Part shown: piece by piece, positions 1 to 10,639 of the stretch
Layout of the letters: each line of letters begins with the position of its first letter
Numbering within the stretch: position 1 is the stretch's first letter
Source of the DNA: CAWGHZ01 sp963822575
GTDB taxonomy: Bacteria > Pseudomonadota > Alphaproteobacteria > MPNO01 > DASWLB01
NCBI GenBank assembly: GCA_963822575.1
Contig: CAWGHZ010000006.1
Span: forward strand, 124,001-188,000
DNA length: 64,000 nt
Direction of reading: 5' to 3'
Program-made: the position numbers and the translations under genes
Notes under the pieces: model-generated
Told to the model about the DNA's origin: nothing
Seen by the model: the letters and a program-made list of their open reading frames with translations, nothing else
Databases searched by the model: none

Positions 1-208
1 CATAGGCCTCCTCGGACGGGATGGTCACGTTGCGCGAGTCGCCCGGCGACATGCCGATCACCGCGTTCTCGAACCCGGGGATTACTGCGCCGCGGCCGAT
101 GGTGAACTCGAGGGGATCGCGCCCGGACGACGAGTCGAACTGCTGGCCGTCCTCGAGCGTGCCGGTGTAATGGACCCGCACCGTATCGCCGATCTTCGCC
201 TGTGCCAT
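1..208 (-). CDS. FKBP-type peptidyl-prolyl isomerase, 5' part
   Basis: The first 69 codons of a gene that runs off the left edge of the window. The translation begins MAQAKIGDTVRVHYTGTL and continues with DGQQFDSS, IGRGAVIPGFENAVIGM and PGDSRNVTIPSEEAY. This is the N-terminal FKBP fold of the SlyD/FkpB-like proline cis-trans isomerases, in which VHYTG and the IPG(F/W)E region line the prolyl pocket. No signal peptide precedes it, so a cytoplasmic protein-folding role is likely. The ATG at 206-208 follows a good GAGGAG ribosome site. The C-terminal half, including any metal-binding tail, is outside the window, so the subtype cannot be fixed. Confidence 0.85.
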   Translation of the reverse strand, partial: MAQAKIGDTVRVHYTGTLEDGQQFDSSSGRDPLEFTIGRGAVIPGFENAVIGMSPGDSRNVTIPSEEAY

Positions 209-409
209 ATCTTTCTCCTCGTTCCTTCCGGGAACTGGAAGAGCCGGCCGCGCGACGCGAACCGGCTGGATCCGAACGCACCTTATCGTCTGAGTTGGGG
301 GCCGGCCACCCTCGATGTAAGGCCCCGGCAGCAAAACCGGGGGAAATCCGGCCGTATTGACCGGGTCGGCAGGGGGAACGAGGGGCCGGGAGCCGGGGGG
401 CGCCGCGGG

Positions 410-429
410 ACCGGCCCCGAGGGGCCGGT
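410..429. repeat. near-perfect 20-bp palindrome in intergenic DNA
   Basis: ACCGGCCCC and its reverse complement GGGGCCGGT are separated by only two bases, so an 8-9 bp G+C stem can form. It lies in the gene-free stretch 209-698, upstream of the FKBP gene. Neither side is followed by a T run, so it is not a convincing intrinsic terminator. It may be a regulatory palindrome or chance in G+C-rich DNA. The rest of 209-698, including an unusually A+T-rich patch around 485-600, shows no gene, tRNA or recognisable operator. Confidence 0.35.
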
Positions 430-698
430 GCCACGCGTGCCCAGCCGATCCGGTAGGGTGCCAGCGTATCTCCGAACCGGCTGAAATCAGATTTGACGAT
501 GACAAGTCTTCATCGGAATGAGCGAAGAGTCAAGTCAGTTAAAATTCCTGACATCCCAAGTCATATTGGGCGCTTTCCCACGTCATTTCTGGCCGCTTTA
601 GCAAGTTGTGGGAGGATGGCCGGCCCGATGGCCGCGGGCAAGTGGGCCAGTGCCCATCAATTATTCGGGAAGACCGAGCCTCGGGTCTTTATAGGAGA

Positions 699-818
699 GA
701 CGCACGGCACGGCGCGTCTCCGACGACCGCCATGACGCATATCGCCATCCGGGAGGCGCAGGATGGCAAGATCGTCGACCGGATGGAAAAGGTGACCGAC
801 AGCCGGTACGGGGCGTGA
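699..818 (+). pseudogene. 3' remnant of a cupin-domain protein
   Basis: The reading frame DARHGASPTTAMTHIAIREA, followed by DGKIVDRMEKVTDSRYGA and a stop at 816-818, matches the C-terminal end of small cupin proteins of the (R)-mandelonitrile lyase/carboxymuconolactone-associated type. Those proteins end in a block like H-W-H-G-A-x-PTTAMTHIAIQEA-DGK-V-WMEKV-D-Y. Here the Trp between the two His residues is missing, and nothing upstream of about 699 resembles the cupin barrel. The first roughly 100 residues have therefore been lost and there is no plausible start. This is inferred as a decayed gene end; similarity is from memory of the family. Confidence 0.6.
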
Positions 819-829
819 CCGGCGCGCGC

Positions 830-859
830 CAAAAGAAAACGGGGCCGCGGAGCGGCCCC
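830..859 (-). terminator. intrinsic terminator of groESL
   Basis: Bases 841-848 (GGGGCCGC) pair perfectly with 852-859 (GCGGCCCC) around a three-base loop. Read on the minus strand the hairpin is followed by the T-rich run GTTTTCTTTT (831-840). It lies 25 bp beyond the groEL stop codon, in the right place and direction to end the groESL transcript. Confidence 0.8.
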
Positions 860-884
860 GTTCCCGTCTTCGATGGACGCTGGA

Positions 885-2519
<1,635 letters not shown>

Positions 2520-2542
2520 TGTCGTTGTTCCTTCCTGCGGGA

Positions 2543-2863
2543 TCAGGCCGCGCGCCGGCGCGACTTCTCGCCCGCGTTCTCGAATACGGCCATGATGTCG
2601 AACTCGTTCATGATCAACAGCTCCTCGCCGTCGATCTTCACCTCGGTGCCGGACCACTTGCCGAACAGCACGCGGTCGCCGGGCTTCACGTCGGGCGCCA
2701 CAACCTCGCCCTTCTCGTTGCGGGCGCCGGGCCCGACGGCCACGACCTCGCCCTGCTGGGGCTTCTCCTTGGCGGTATCGGGGATGATGATGCCGCCGGC
2801 GGAACGCGCCTCCTCCTCGATGCGGCGCACGACCACGCGGTCGTGCAGGGGTCGGAACTTCAT
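2543..2863 (-). CDS. groES: GroES co-chaperonin, 10 kDa
   Basis: A 106-residue co-chaperonin beginning MKFRPLHDRVVVRRIEEEAR. It carries the mobile-loop region SAGGIIIPDTAKEKPQQGEV and the IDGEELLIMNEFDIMAV block. The heptameric lid caps the GroEL cavity. It is about ten residues longer than usual because of a basic C-terminal extension ending AGEKSRRRAA, which is not part of the conserved fold. First gene of groESL. The ATG at 2861-2863 is about 50 bp downstream of the CIRCE operator, consistent with heat-inducible transcription repressed by HrcA. Confidence 0.97.
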   Translation of the reverse strand: MKFRPLHDRVVVRRIEEEARSAGGIIIPDTAKEKPQQGEVVAVGPGARNEKGEVVAPDVKPGDRVLFGKWSGTEVKIDGEELLIMNEFDIMAVFENAGEKSRRRAA

Positions 2864-2913
2864 CGCTCACCTCTTTCGCAAGCTGGGTTCTAGGTTGTCG
2901 TTGGGTCTGGCTG

Positions 2914-2940
2914 TTAGCACTCCCTTTGGAAGAGTGCTAA
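2914..2940 (-). promoter_or_regulatory. CIRCE operator (HrcA-binding inverted repeat)
   Basis: TTAGCACTC, nine bases, GAGTGCTAA: a perfect match to the CIRCE consensus bound by the heat-shock repressor HrcA. It lies just upstream of groES in the expected position. hrcA itself is not in the window. Confidence 0.97.
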
Positions 2941-3133
2941 CAGCGGCGGCGCGAATTTGGGCGTTGGGCGGCCCCTTGTCAAGAGCCGCGGGAAGGCCTG
3001 TTACTCACCCGGCTGGTCGGCTGCTAATCCCTTAGAATCAATGGAGAGATTCCGGCCGCACGGCTTGCCGGAACCGACGGGCGGTGGTAGGGTTTATAGT
3101 CTGGTTGCGGACAAGGATGACGCGGAGCGTGGC

Positions 3134-3430
3134 ATGCGGCCAAGGTCGATGCGTCAGGCGGCGGAGCACGAGCGCCAAAGGTTGATGTTCGTCCAGGGGT
3201 ATCGCCTGGCCACGGCCGAGATCCTCTATCGCATGCCGGACCATCCGGACCTGCTGCAAAGCTATGTGTGGCAGGACTACGACCTGCCGCCGCGCTACCC
3301 GGCACTCGCCAAGTTCCTGGCCTTCTGGGAGGCGAACCTGGACGGCAAGCTGCATTCGGTGCGGGTGACCTGCGCCCAGCTCATCGGCCCCGGCAAGGTC
3401 CGCAGCTCCGCGAGTTTCATGATACATTAA
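3134..3430 (+). CDS. usg: Usg-family protein
   Basis: A protein of about 98 residues containing GYRLATAEILYRMPDHPDLL, then QSYVWQDYDLPPRYP and FLAFWEANLDGKLHSVRV. This is the full conserved core of the small alphaproteobacterial Usg family, named for its position near a tryptophan-biosynthesis gene in some species. Biochemical function is unknown to me. There is no signal peptide or membrane segment. The start at 3134 is preceded by GGAG; a second possible start at 3185 would give 81 residues and still contain the whole family core. It follows the groES promoter region on the opposite strand and stands alone. Confidence 0.85.
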   Translation: MRPRSMRQAAEHERQRLMFVQGYRLATAEILYRMPDHPDLLQSYVWQDYDLPPRYPALAKFLAFWEANLDGKLHSVRVTCAQLIGPGKVRSSASFMIH

Positions 3431-3584
3431 GCGGGCCGGGCGTAAGTCGAGGCGGGAGGCACGGCCCCGTTTCCCGCTTGCCACGAAGCTTGCGTTGCGC
3501 CATGTGTGGCGGCGAATCCGCCTGCGGCCGCCCTGGGGGCGGGGGTGCCGGTGTCGTGCTGAACGGCTCGAGTGACACGGCCAC

Positions 3585-4577
3585 ATGAAGCTCATCGTCC
3601 AGATCCCCTGCTACAACGAGGAGCTCACGCTTCCCGATACGGTGGCGGACATCCCGCGCACCATCGAGGGGGTGGACCAGATCGAGATCCTGATCGTCGA
3701 CGACGGTTCGTCGGACCGCACGGTCGAGGTGGCGCGCGGTCTCGGCATCGACCATATCGTCCGCAACAAGCGGAACTTGGGCCTTGCGCGCACGTTCATG
3801 AACGGCATCGAGGCGTGCCTGCGGCTGGGCGCCGACATCATTGTCAACACCGACGGCGACAACCAGTATGTCGGGGCCGACATCCCGAAACTGATCGCGC
3901 CGATCCTGGCCGAGAAGGCCGACATCGTCATCGGCGACCGCCAGACCGATAACGTGCAGGATTTCTCGCCGCTCAAGAAGCTCTTGCAGCGGGTGGGCAG
4001 CCGCGTCGTCAGCCAGCTCTCCGGCTTCCGGTCGCCCGATACGGTCAGCGGCTTCCGCGCCTATACGCGCGAGGCCGCGACCGCGCTCAACGTCGTGTCG
4101 GGGTTCAGCTACACGATCGAGACGATCATGCAGGCCTCGAGCCAGCGCTTCGCGATCGTGTCTGTGCCGATCCGCACCAACCCGCACACCCGCCCGTCGC
4201 GCCTGTTCAAGTCGATCCCGCAGTTCGTCTCGCGCCAACTCAACACGCTGATCCGCATGTACGCGATGTACCGGCCGCTGCGCGCCTTCGCGGCGATCGG
4301 GCTGGTGCTGACGCTGATCGGGCTGGTGCCGATCCTGCGCTTCCTCTATTTCGCGATCTTCGCCGGGGCGGGCAGCGGCGGCCATATCCAGTCCCTGATC
4401 CTCGGCGGCGTGTTCCTGGTGCTCGGCTTCGTCACCTTCATCATGGCGCTGCTGGCCGACCTGATCGGCGGGAACCGCAAGCTCATCGAGCGCGCGCTCG
4501 AGAAGATCCATCGGGTGGAGCTGGCGATGAGGGTCGGACCGCCCTCGAACGGAAGGCCGAACCGCGGAGTTGCGTGA
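3585..4577 (+). CDS. family 2 glycosyltransferase with C-terminal membrane anchor
   Basis: A 330-residue protein. Residues 1-220 form a GT-A catalytic domain of the DPM1/ArnC type: PCYNEELTL at the N-terminus, VDDGSSDRT near 40, and the metal-binding NTDGDNQY near 88. Two hydrophobic helices follow at about 226-255 and 265-295. Such enzymes move a sugar from a nucleotide sugar to polyprenyl phosphate on the inner face of the cytoplasmic membrane. The protein is intact, unlike its downstream neighbours. It heads the polysaccharide cluster, so supplying a lipid-linked sugar or starting glycan assembly is a reasonable inference. Confidence 0.88.
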   Translation: MKLIVQIPCYNEELTLPDTVADIPRTIEGVDQIEILIVDDGSSDRTVEVARGLGIDHIVRNKRNLGLARTFMNGIEACLRLGADIIVNTDGDNQYVGADIPKLIAPILAEKADIVIGDRQTDNVQDFSPLKKLLQRVGSRVVSQLSGFRSPDTVSGFRAYTREAATALNVVSGFSYTIETIMQASSQRFAIVSVPIRTNPHTRPSRLFKSIPQFVSRQLNTLIRMYAMYRPLRAFAAIGLVLTLIGLVPILRFLYFAIFAGAGSGGHIQSLILGGVFLVLGFVTFIMALLADLIGGNRKLIERALEKIHRVELAMRVGPPSNGRPNRGVA

Positions 4578-4672
4578 AGGTATGAGTTGCGACGTGGAAT
4601 TCCCGAAGCGGAATGGTCTGCTGAACCGCATCGTTCACCGACGGCCATCGCTCGGATAGTGAGGGTCTTGCC

Positions 4673-6648
4673 GTGTGTGGCATAGCGGGAATTGTGCGTA
4701 ACCATCCGTTCGACGGCTCGGCTCAGATTTGCGCCATGACAGAGTTGATGCGCCATCGCGGTCCGGATGGCGCCGGATTTGTCGCATTGGAACCCGGTCG
4801 CGGCCGCGTTGAAGCGGCGGATCTGGAACCGCGTTCAGCCTCGCCCCCGTGTGGTTCGGGCACCGCAGGCTGAGCATCATCGACGTCGCGGGATCACGCC
4901 AGCCCCTTTCCAATTAAAGACGGTCAAGTGTGGGTCACGTTCAACGGCGAGATATACAATTATCTCGAGTTACGCGAATCCCTGAAAAACAAAGGTCACA
5001 AGCTTCGCGAAGCCGGCGAGGAGACCGAGGTATTGTGCCACCTGTGGGAGGAATATGGCGAACGCATGGTCGATCACCTGGTCGGCATGTTCGCGTTCGC
5101 ACTGTTCGACACGTCGAAAAACCTCCTGTACCTCGCCAGGGATCGCTTCGGAAAGAAGCCGTTCTATTACTATCACGCGTCGGGCCATTTTTTTTTCGCG
5201 TCCGAACTTCAAGCTCTCGCGCAAGCGGACATGTTCCCGCATGGCGAAACCGACGAGACTGCGGCTGCCCAGTATTTCCGATATGGCTATATCCCGTCGC
5301 CAAACACGATATACCGGGGGGTGAAATCGCTTCGTCCCGGCCATTACGCCGTGTATCGCGAAGGCAAGTTGAACGTCCGCGAATACTGGCGGCCATCGGT
5401 CGTGGGCGAGCGCGGTCACGCCAATCTGGATCGGCTCGAGGAGGTCCTGGACGAGGCGGTCGCTCTTCGGATCAGGGCCGACGTGCCGGTGGGCGCATTC
5501 CTCTCCGGCGGCATCGACTTGTCGCTCGTTGTCGCGTCGATGGCACGGCAGATAAATCGGCCGGTCGAGACATTCACGATCACGACCGATGAAGCGTGGT
5601 GCGACGAGTCGGTGGCGGCGGCCGAGACGGCCGGCTATCTGGGCACGAACCACCACACCTTCCATGTCGAGCCCGATCTCGTAAAGGTGGCGCAATCCCT
5701 GGCCTGGCATTACGGCCAGCCCTTTGCCGACTACTCCGCCGTTCCCACCTACTACGTATGTCGCGAGACGCGGCGACACGTAACCGTGGCGCTATCGGGT
5801 GACGGCGGCGACGAGCTCTTTGCGGGGTACCGCCGCTACGCGAATTTCAGGTGGACGAGCATAGCGGCCCGATTGCCGTATTCCGCGCGCGTCGCGGTCG
5901 CGGCTGTGTTCGTTCCTGCCAGAACGTACGGCCCGATCTTTGCGGGCGGCTCTCCGACTTCATCCTGAGCGCCAACGACGTCGCAGGGAAAGGCGAAAAC
6001 CATTCCCTGGCGTTCCATCGCTACTGGCGCGACCGGCTCTTCCGGCCCGAATTCGCGCGCTCGCTTGCGGACGAAGATGCCGAACGGGTCGATCGCTTCG
6101 TCAGCTATTACCGGGAAGCCGAGTTGTCCGATCCGCGGGAGCGGTGGCTGGAAGCCGACCAACGCATGTATCTGACCGACGACATCATGGTGAAGGTCGA
6201 TATCGCCTCCATGGCCGTATCTCTCGAATGCCGCGCCCCCATGCTGGATCACCGGTTTGCGGAGCTGGCCAACCGGATCCCGATCGACGAGAAGTTGCAG
6301 GGCGGCCGCACCAAGGTGCCGCTCCGTCAGCTGGCCGAGCGGCGGATACCGGCGCAAATCGTGAACCTCCCCAAGAAGGGGTTCACGCTGCCGCTGGCCA
6401 TCTGGTTGCGCGGCGGCTTGGCGGACTGGGCGGAGCCGCTGATCTTCGATCACAGGTCGGACTGGGAGCCATTCCTCCGGTACGATCAAGTGGAGCGCCT
6501 GTGGAACGAGCACCGCAGCGGCCGCGTCGACCACAACATGCGCCTATGGATCGTCATCTCCTGGGTACTGTGGATGCAGTCGGCCCGTGAATGGCGCTCC
6601 CGGCGGCAGCAGTCGCGGGTTCCCGCGTATGATGTGAAAATGGCGTAA
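4673..6648 (+). pseudogene. asnB: asparagine synthase (glutamine-hydrolysing), frameshifted
   Basis: An AsnB-type amidotransferase starting at GTG (4673) as MCGIAGIV, with the nucleophilic Cys of the class II glutaminase domain. The frame breaks at about 4800-4834, again at about 4913 and again at about 5940. Joining the frames gives GHRRLSIIDVAG, WVTFNGEIYNYLEL, the synthetase P-loop region at 5504-5524, GDGGDELFAGYRRY and the C-terminal IWLRGGLADWAEPL. The P-loop reads SGGIDLSL where the family has SGGIDSSL. The 4913 break is cured by removing one T from AATTAAA. In polysaccharide loci such proteins often amidate sugars or peptides. The gene is either a decayed one or a victim of base-calling errors. 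Confidence 0.85.
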
Positions 6649-6658
6649 CGCCGCAACA

Positions 6659-7727
6659 TGATCGAACAGCATCTCGCCTATCTGGTCTGCCCAGAATGCC
6701 AAGGGCCGCTGTCCTGGCGCGGGCCGAGGTCCGCCATGGCAATCGCACCGAGACCGGAACGCTCAAGTGCGGTCCTCTGCCGGGGGGGTTCCCGATCGTC
6801 GGGCACATCCCGCGCTTCGTCCCGCTGAAGAATTATGCCAGCGGCTTCGGCTTCCAGTGGAACACGCACAGTCGGACACAGCAGGACCTTATACGGGCAG
6901 CGACCTGTCAGAGCGACGGTTCTTCGCCGAAACGAAATGGGACCGCAATCTCGCGGGCGAGGTCATTTTGGAGGTGGGCAGTGGCTCGGGCCGGTTTACG
7001 ACGCCCGCCGCTTCGACCGGCGCGATGGTGGTGTCTCTCGACTACAGCTACGCCGTAGAGGCAAACTACGCGCAGAACGGTCATCGAGAGAACGTCCTGA
7101 TCGTCCAGGGCGACATCTACCGCATGCCGTTCCGTAAGGAGAGCTTCGACAAGCTGTTCTGCATCGGTGTCCTTCAGCATATCCGGACGTCCACCGCTCC
7201 TTCCTCGAACTGCCGAAATATCTGAAGCCCGGCGGACGCCTGACCGTCGACGTCTATCGCAAGCACAGATGGCCTTACCAGCTTCTCGTTACCAAGTACT
7301 GGGTGAGGCCCGTCACACGAAAAATAAATCCCGAAAAGCTCTATCGGGTGGTCCAACGTTGGGTCGGCCTCATGTGGCCGATCACGGCGGCCATCAACAA
7401 GCTGCCCTACGGGCGGAAAATCAACCATGCCCTGCTGGTCGCCGACTATCGCGGTCAAGTGCAACTCCCTGACCGGGACTCTGAAAGAATGGGCCGTGCT
7501 CGACACCTTCGACAAGCTTATCGCCTGCGTTGAACTTTCCGCAACGGATCGAGACGGTCAGGCACTGGCTTGCCGAAGCCGGTCTCAAGGACGTGGAAGT
7601 GCAGTTCGGGTACAATGGGATCGAGGGACGGGCACAAAGCAAGCCGATGACTCCACGACCGTTGCGACGGGCGCTTCACGCAGCACAGATGTTGGCAAAG
7701 GTGACCAATAAGGAGGCAGATCGATGA
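6659..7727 (+). pseudogene. Trm112-domain/class I SAM methyltransferase, frameshifted
   Basis: The start MIEQHLAYLVCPECQGPL is a Trm112-like zinc-ribbon leader, followed by LKCGPLPGGFPIVGHIPRFV in another frame. The SAM-binding motif VILEVGSGSGRFT, the block GDIYRMPFRKESFDKLFCIG, and the C-terminal HWLAEAGLKDVEVQFGYNGI lie in further frames. At least five frame changes (about 6700, 6885, 7190, 7450, 7530) are needed to read the whole protein. No intact product is possible from this sequence. The end overlaps the next gene by ATGA. Such methyltransferases are common in exopolysaccharide clusters and probably modify a glycan or lipid carrier. Confidence 0.75.
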
Positions 7728-8437
7728 ACGATGGCCCCCCTCTCTCTCAACAGGCTGCGTTCTACGACAAATCTGGTCGGAAGTTCAGATTTGGTAAATC
7801 TGTGGCATCGTTTCGGTTGGACCGATGTTCACTGCGCATGTTCAACATCATGAGAACCGTACGCTCGCTCAATCTGAAACAGCCTGCGGAAATTCTCGAC
7901 GTCGGTTGCGGCCACGAGCAATTTTCGAAATCGTTATCAAATTATGGCAACCTTATAGGTGTCGATCTTTCGGAAAAGGGTGTCGAGATCTGCCGTAAGA
8001 AAGTTCCGCAAGGATACTTTCATGCGGGAAATTTCCTTGAAATCGAGCTTCCAGAAAATGCATACGATCTCGTCGTATCGACCGAGGTGCTCGAGCACTT
8101 TCTTTACGAGCTCCAAGACGAATTTGTCCCAAAGATCGCGCATCATTTGAGGCCGGGCGGCTATCTTATTCTCACCACAAGTAACGGAAACTTCATTGCG
8201 GCCAAATCGGATGCATGGCAACCGCTCGAGCAATGGTTGACGCCCGAACAATTGCGCGCCCTTGTGGGCCGTCACCTTGAGATTCTTCAGACCAAGACCA
8301 TGAGATACAAATTTTCGAATAAATGGTTCGATCGACTATATAAGATATTTTATCCCCTGAACCGAATCATTGAGGAAAAGATACTCGCCGACCGAGACCG
8401 AGGAAGGTACCGATTCGTTCTGGCCCGAAAGCGATAA
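7724..8437 (+). CDS. class I SAM-dependent methyltransferase
   Basis: An intact 237-residue protein with the SAM-binding motif EILDVGCGHEQFSKSL near residues 56-71, the acidic ligand in LIGVDLSEKG near 80, and VVSTEVLEHF near 117. This is the UbiG/Methyltransf_11 type. The C-terminal 60 residues, rich in Lys, Phe and Tyr, are not recognised. It is the only unbroken gene between 4.6 and 10.6 kb. Its G+C content is visibly lower than that of the flanking housekeeping genes, suggesting acquisition with the surrounding cluster. It overlaps the broken upstream gene by ATGA. The substrate is unknown; a sugar or lipid-linked glycan is inferred from context. Confidence 0.82.
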   Translation: MNDGPPLSQQAAFYDKSGRKFRFGKSVASFRLDRCSLRMFNIMRTVRSLNLKQPAEILDVGCGHEQFSKSLSNYGNLIGVDLSEKGVEICRKKVPQGYFHAGNFLEIELPENAYDLVVSTEVLEHFLYELQDEFVPKIAHHLRPGGYLILTTSNGNFIAAKSDAWQPLEQWLTPEQLRALVGRHLEILQTKTMRYKFSNKWFDRLYKIFYPLNRIIEEKILADRDRGRYRFVLARKR

Positions 8438-8554
8438 TCAACCTTTTGGGAGTCGGACCGCTTACCGAGGCGCGTAAAGGAATTCCTCGGTTCTGGTAGC
8501 CCGTTTGCGCGTGGAGACGGGATAGCCTGAAGCGGCATTCAAGTGGACGGTAAG

Positions 8555-9606
8555 ATGAAAATTGCAATCGTTTCTGGATTGTCCGACAAGAAGTTGCAAC
8601 AGAAACTACTCCCATTGGGTGCTTGATTGTGTCGATTTTGCATCGATTTGTATCGTCGCAAGTCATTTCGAGGGGAAAAGATCGATTGGCGCCCGATCCC
8701 ATCTTGGGTGTTGCAATTCAAAATGCTTGCCGAATTGTGGAGGTTTGCAATTCTGGTAGGCAATGGTTGGAGATATGACCTGCTGGTCGGTTGCCATATC
8801 GAATATCATGGCGTGATGGCTTGGCTCGCGGGCACTGTTTGGCGGAAGCCGGTGATCCAACTCATCATCGGCGACGTTGACTGGGCCATGAGCCGCCGCT
8901 GGTTTCGGCGTGCGATCATGTCCGCGGCCGGCTGTGGCGTACGCGGCAATGTCGGGCTCGACCAGCTTCGAGCGGCCGGATATGCCGGGCCGGCTCGGTC
9001 ATCGCCAACCCTTACAGCCCGCCGGCGGCGGGCGAAGGCGAGACCGGCGGCAACAGGTATTACGACCTGATTTGCGTAGCAGGATGCGTGCCGTTGAAAG
9101 GGCACCGCTGGCTGCTTGAGACTCTTGGTCGGATCACGGGAGAGTTCCCCAAAATGCGTCTGGCCCTCGTCGGGGATGGGCCGTTCCATGAGGTTCTGGA
9201 TGATCTGATCGACAAATTTTCGCTTCATGAAAATGTCGATATTCTCGGTTGGAAAGACGAGCCGGAGCTGGTGGCCTTGTACCGTAGCAGCCGGGCGTTG
9301 GTCCTCGCGTCAAGTCGAGAAGGTCTTCCCATGTGTGTGGTCGAGGCCATGTCGTTTGGCTTACCTGTGTTCGTTACAAGTGTTGGAGAAACGCCTTGGC
9401 TGGTGCGTGACGGCGTGGAAGGCCGCCTTGTCGACTACGGTGACACGCCTGCGCTTGTCGCTGCGATCATTACCGCATTTCGGAATCCGGACACCATGGA
9501 AGAGATGGGCAGGGCCGGCTTCAAGCGCGTTCAGGAAGTGATCGCGATGTGGCAGATCGAGGCCATCGTCGAATTGTGGCGACAGATCATTCCCGTGCGT
9601 ACCTAG
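8555..9606 (+). pseudogene. GT4-family glycosyltransferase, disrupted
   Basis: Starts MKIAIVSGLSDKKLQQKLLP at 8555 but meets a stop after 23 codons. A readable N-terminal domain resumes (YDLLVGCHIEYHGVMAWLAG), then shifts frame near 8990. The C-terminal GT-B nucleotide-sugar domain (9010-9606) is intact: VAGCVPLKGHRWLLE, LVGDGPF, ILGWKDEPELVALYRSS and SSREGLPMCVVEAMSFGLPV. The last is the E-x7-E region of family 4 transferases. Acceptor and sugar are unknown. It sits between the methyltransferase and flippase-like genes of the polysaccharide cluster. Confidence 0.78.
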
Positions 9607-9651
9607 AATCCCGAAACGACGGTTCGGGCGCGTTTTTATGGAAATCCGTAA

Positions 9652-10639
9652 GTGAATAGGTTTTCGAGCGCAAAATCTACGATCAGATGGGTTCTGACGG
9701 CGCTTTGCCTTGCGTATGTCGCCTATTATCTGGCACATAATTCGAGCACTCTTGAGGTGCTCGGCAATGTGAAATTGGACATTGCCATCTATCTGACCCT
9801 TCTAAATCTCCCCTTCTTATGTTTCAAGCCGCTCGGTACCTTGTCGTTCTGCGCCATTGCAGCGGACATGCGTTGGCGTACTTGGCCTGGTTCAGGATAT
9901 TTATGGTGGGACGTTTCCTGAATGCCATATTTCCCCAGGCTGGAAATTTGTATCGAGGTTACGTCCTGAAGGCGTCACATGGGATTTCATACACCGACTA
10001 CATCTCGGGGTTCCTGGCCTTTAGCTGGTTGGGGACGGTCTTCAGCATGGTTGCGGCCTTCGTCATTCTTTTTTTCGGTTCCGACCGCTGAACGTTCCGG
10101 AGTGGACCGGCGCATCTGGGTCGGCGGCATCGCGCTCGGGGTTACGGCCGGACCATTCGCCCTGTACGAAGCGGTCAAGATCCTTCATTTCGAGACCAGG
10201 ATTTTCTTGCGCATCACGCGCAAGATCGAGGAGATATTGCGTGCCGTCCTGCTGGTTGCCGCCAATATTCGCTATCTCGGCGGATTTCTCGCGCTCAGCG
10301 CGGTCCTGCTGGTGGTGAGCTATCTGATGTTCTTTTTGTCCTTTGCCGCGTTGCACGTGGGTGCCAGTCCGCAGCAGATTTTGCTGTTCTACGTCCTGTT
10401 GCAACTTTTCAATTTCGTGGCCTTGACGCCCGGCAATATCGGCGTGCAGGAGATTGCGTTCGGTGTACTGGGCCAGCAGATCGGGATCGGGATGGGCGAG
10501 TCTATCTTCCGTTTCGGCGCTGATACGCGCCGCCGGATATTCCGCACTTTTCGCCGTCGCGGTCCCGATGGGTGCTTTTGGTGAACTGAAGAGCTGGCGG
10601 AAGTCGCGGTCGCCTGTCGGGCGGGGGGTCGAAAGCTAG
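9652..10639 (+). pseudogene. flippase-like (LPG-synthase-type) membrane protein, frameshifted
   Basis: A GTG start at 9652 gives MNRFSSAKSTIRWVLTALCL followed by hydrophobic helices. The frame changes near 9830, near 10075 and near 10500. The second break is at a run of seven T residues (10069-10075). Joined, the product has about seven or eight membrane helices with ARYLVVLRHCSGHALAYLAW, FLNAIFPQAGNLYRGYVLK and FNFVALTPGNIGVQEIAFGV. These are the signatures of the lysylphosphatidylglycerol-synthase transmembrane/flippase-like family (UPF0104). Its stop TAG (10637-10639) overlaps the stop of the convergent gene through CTAG. Confidence 0.78.

Noticed and set aside
410..429. Terminator for the FKBP gene or a small RNA.
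   Set aside because: No T run on either strand, and it lies upstream of the FKBP start rather than after it.
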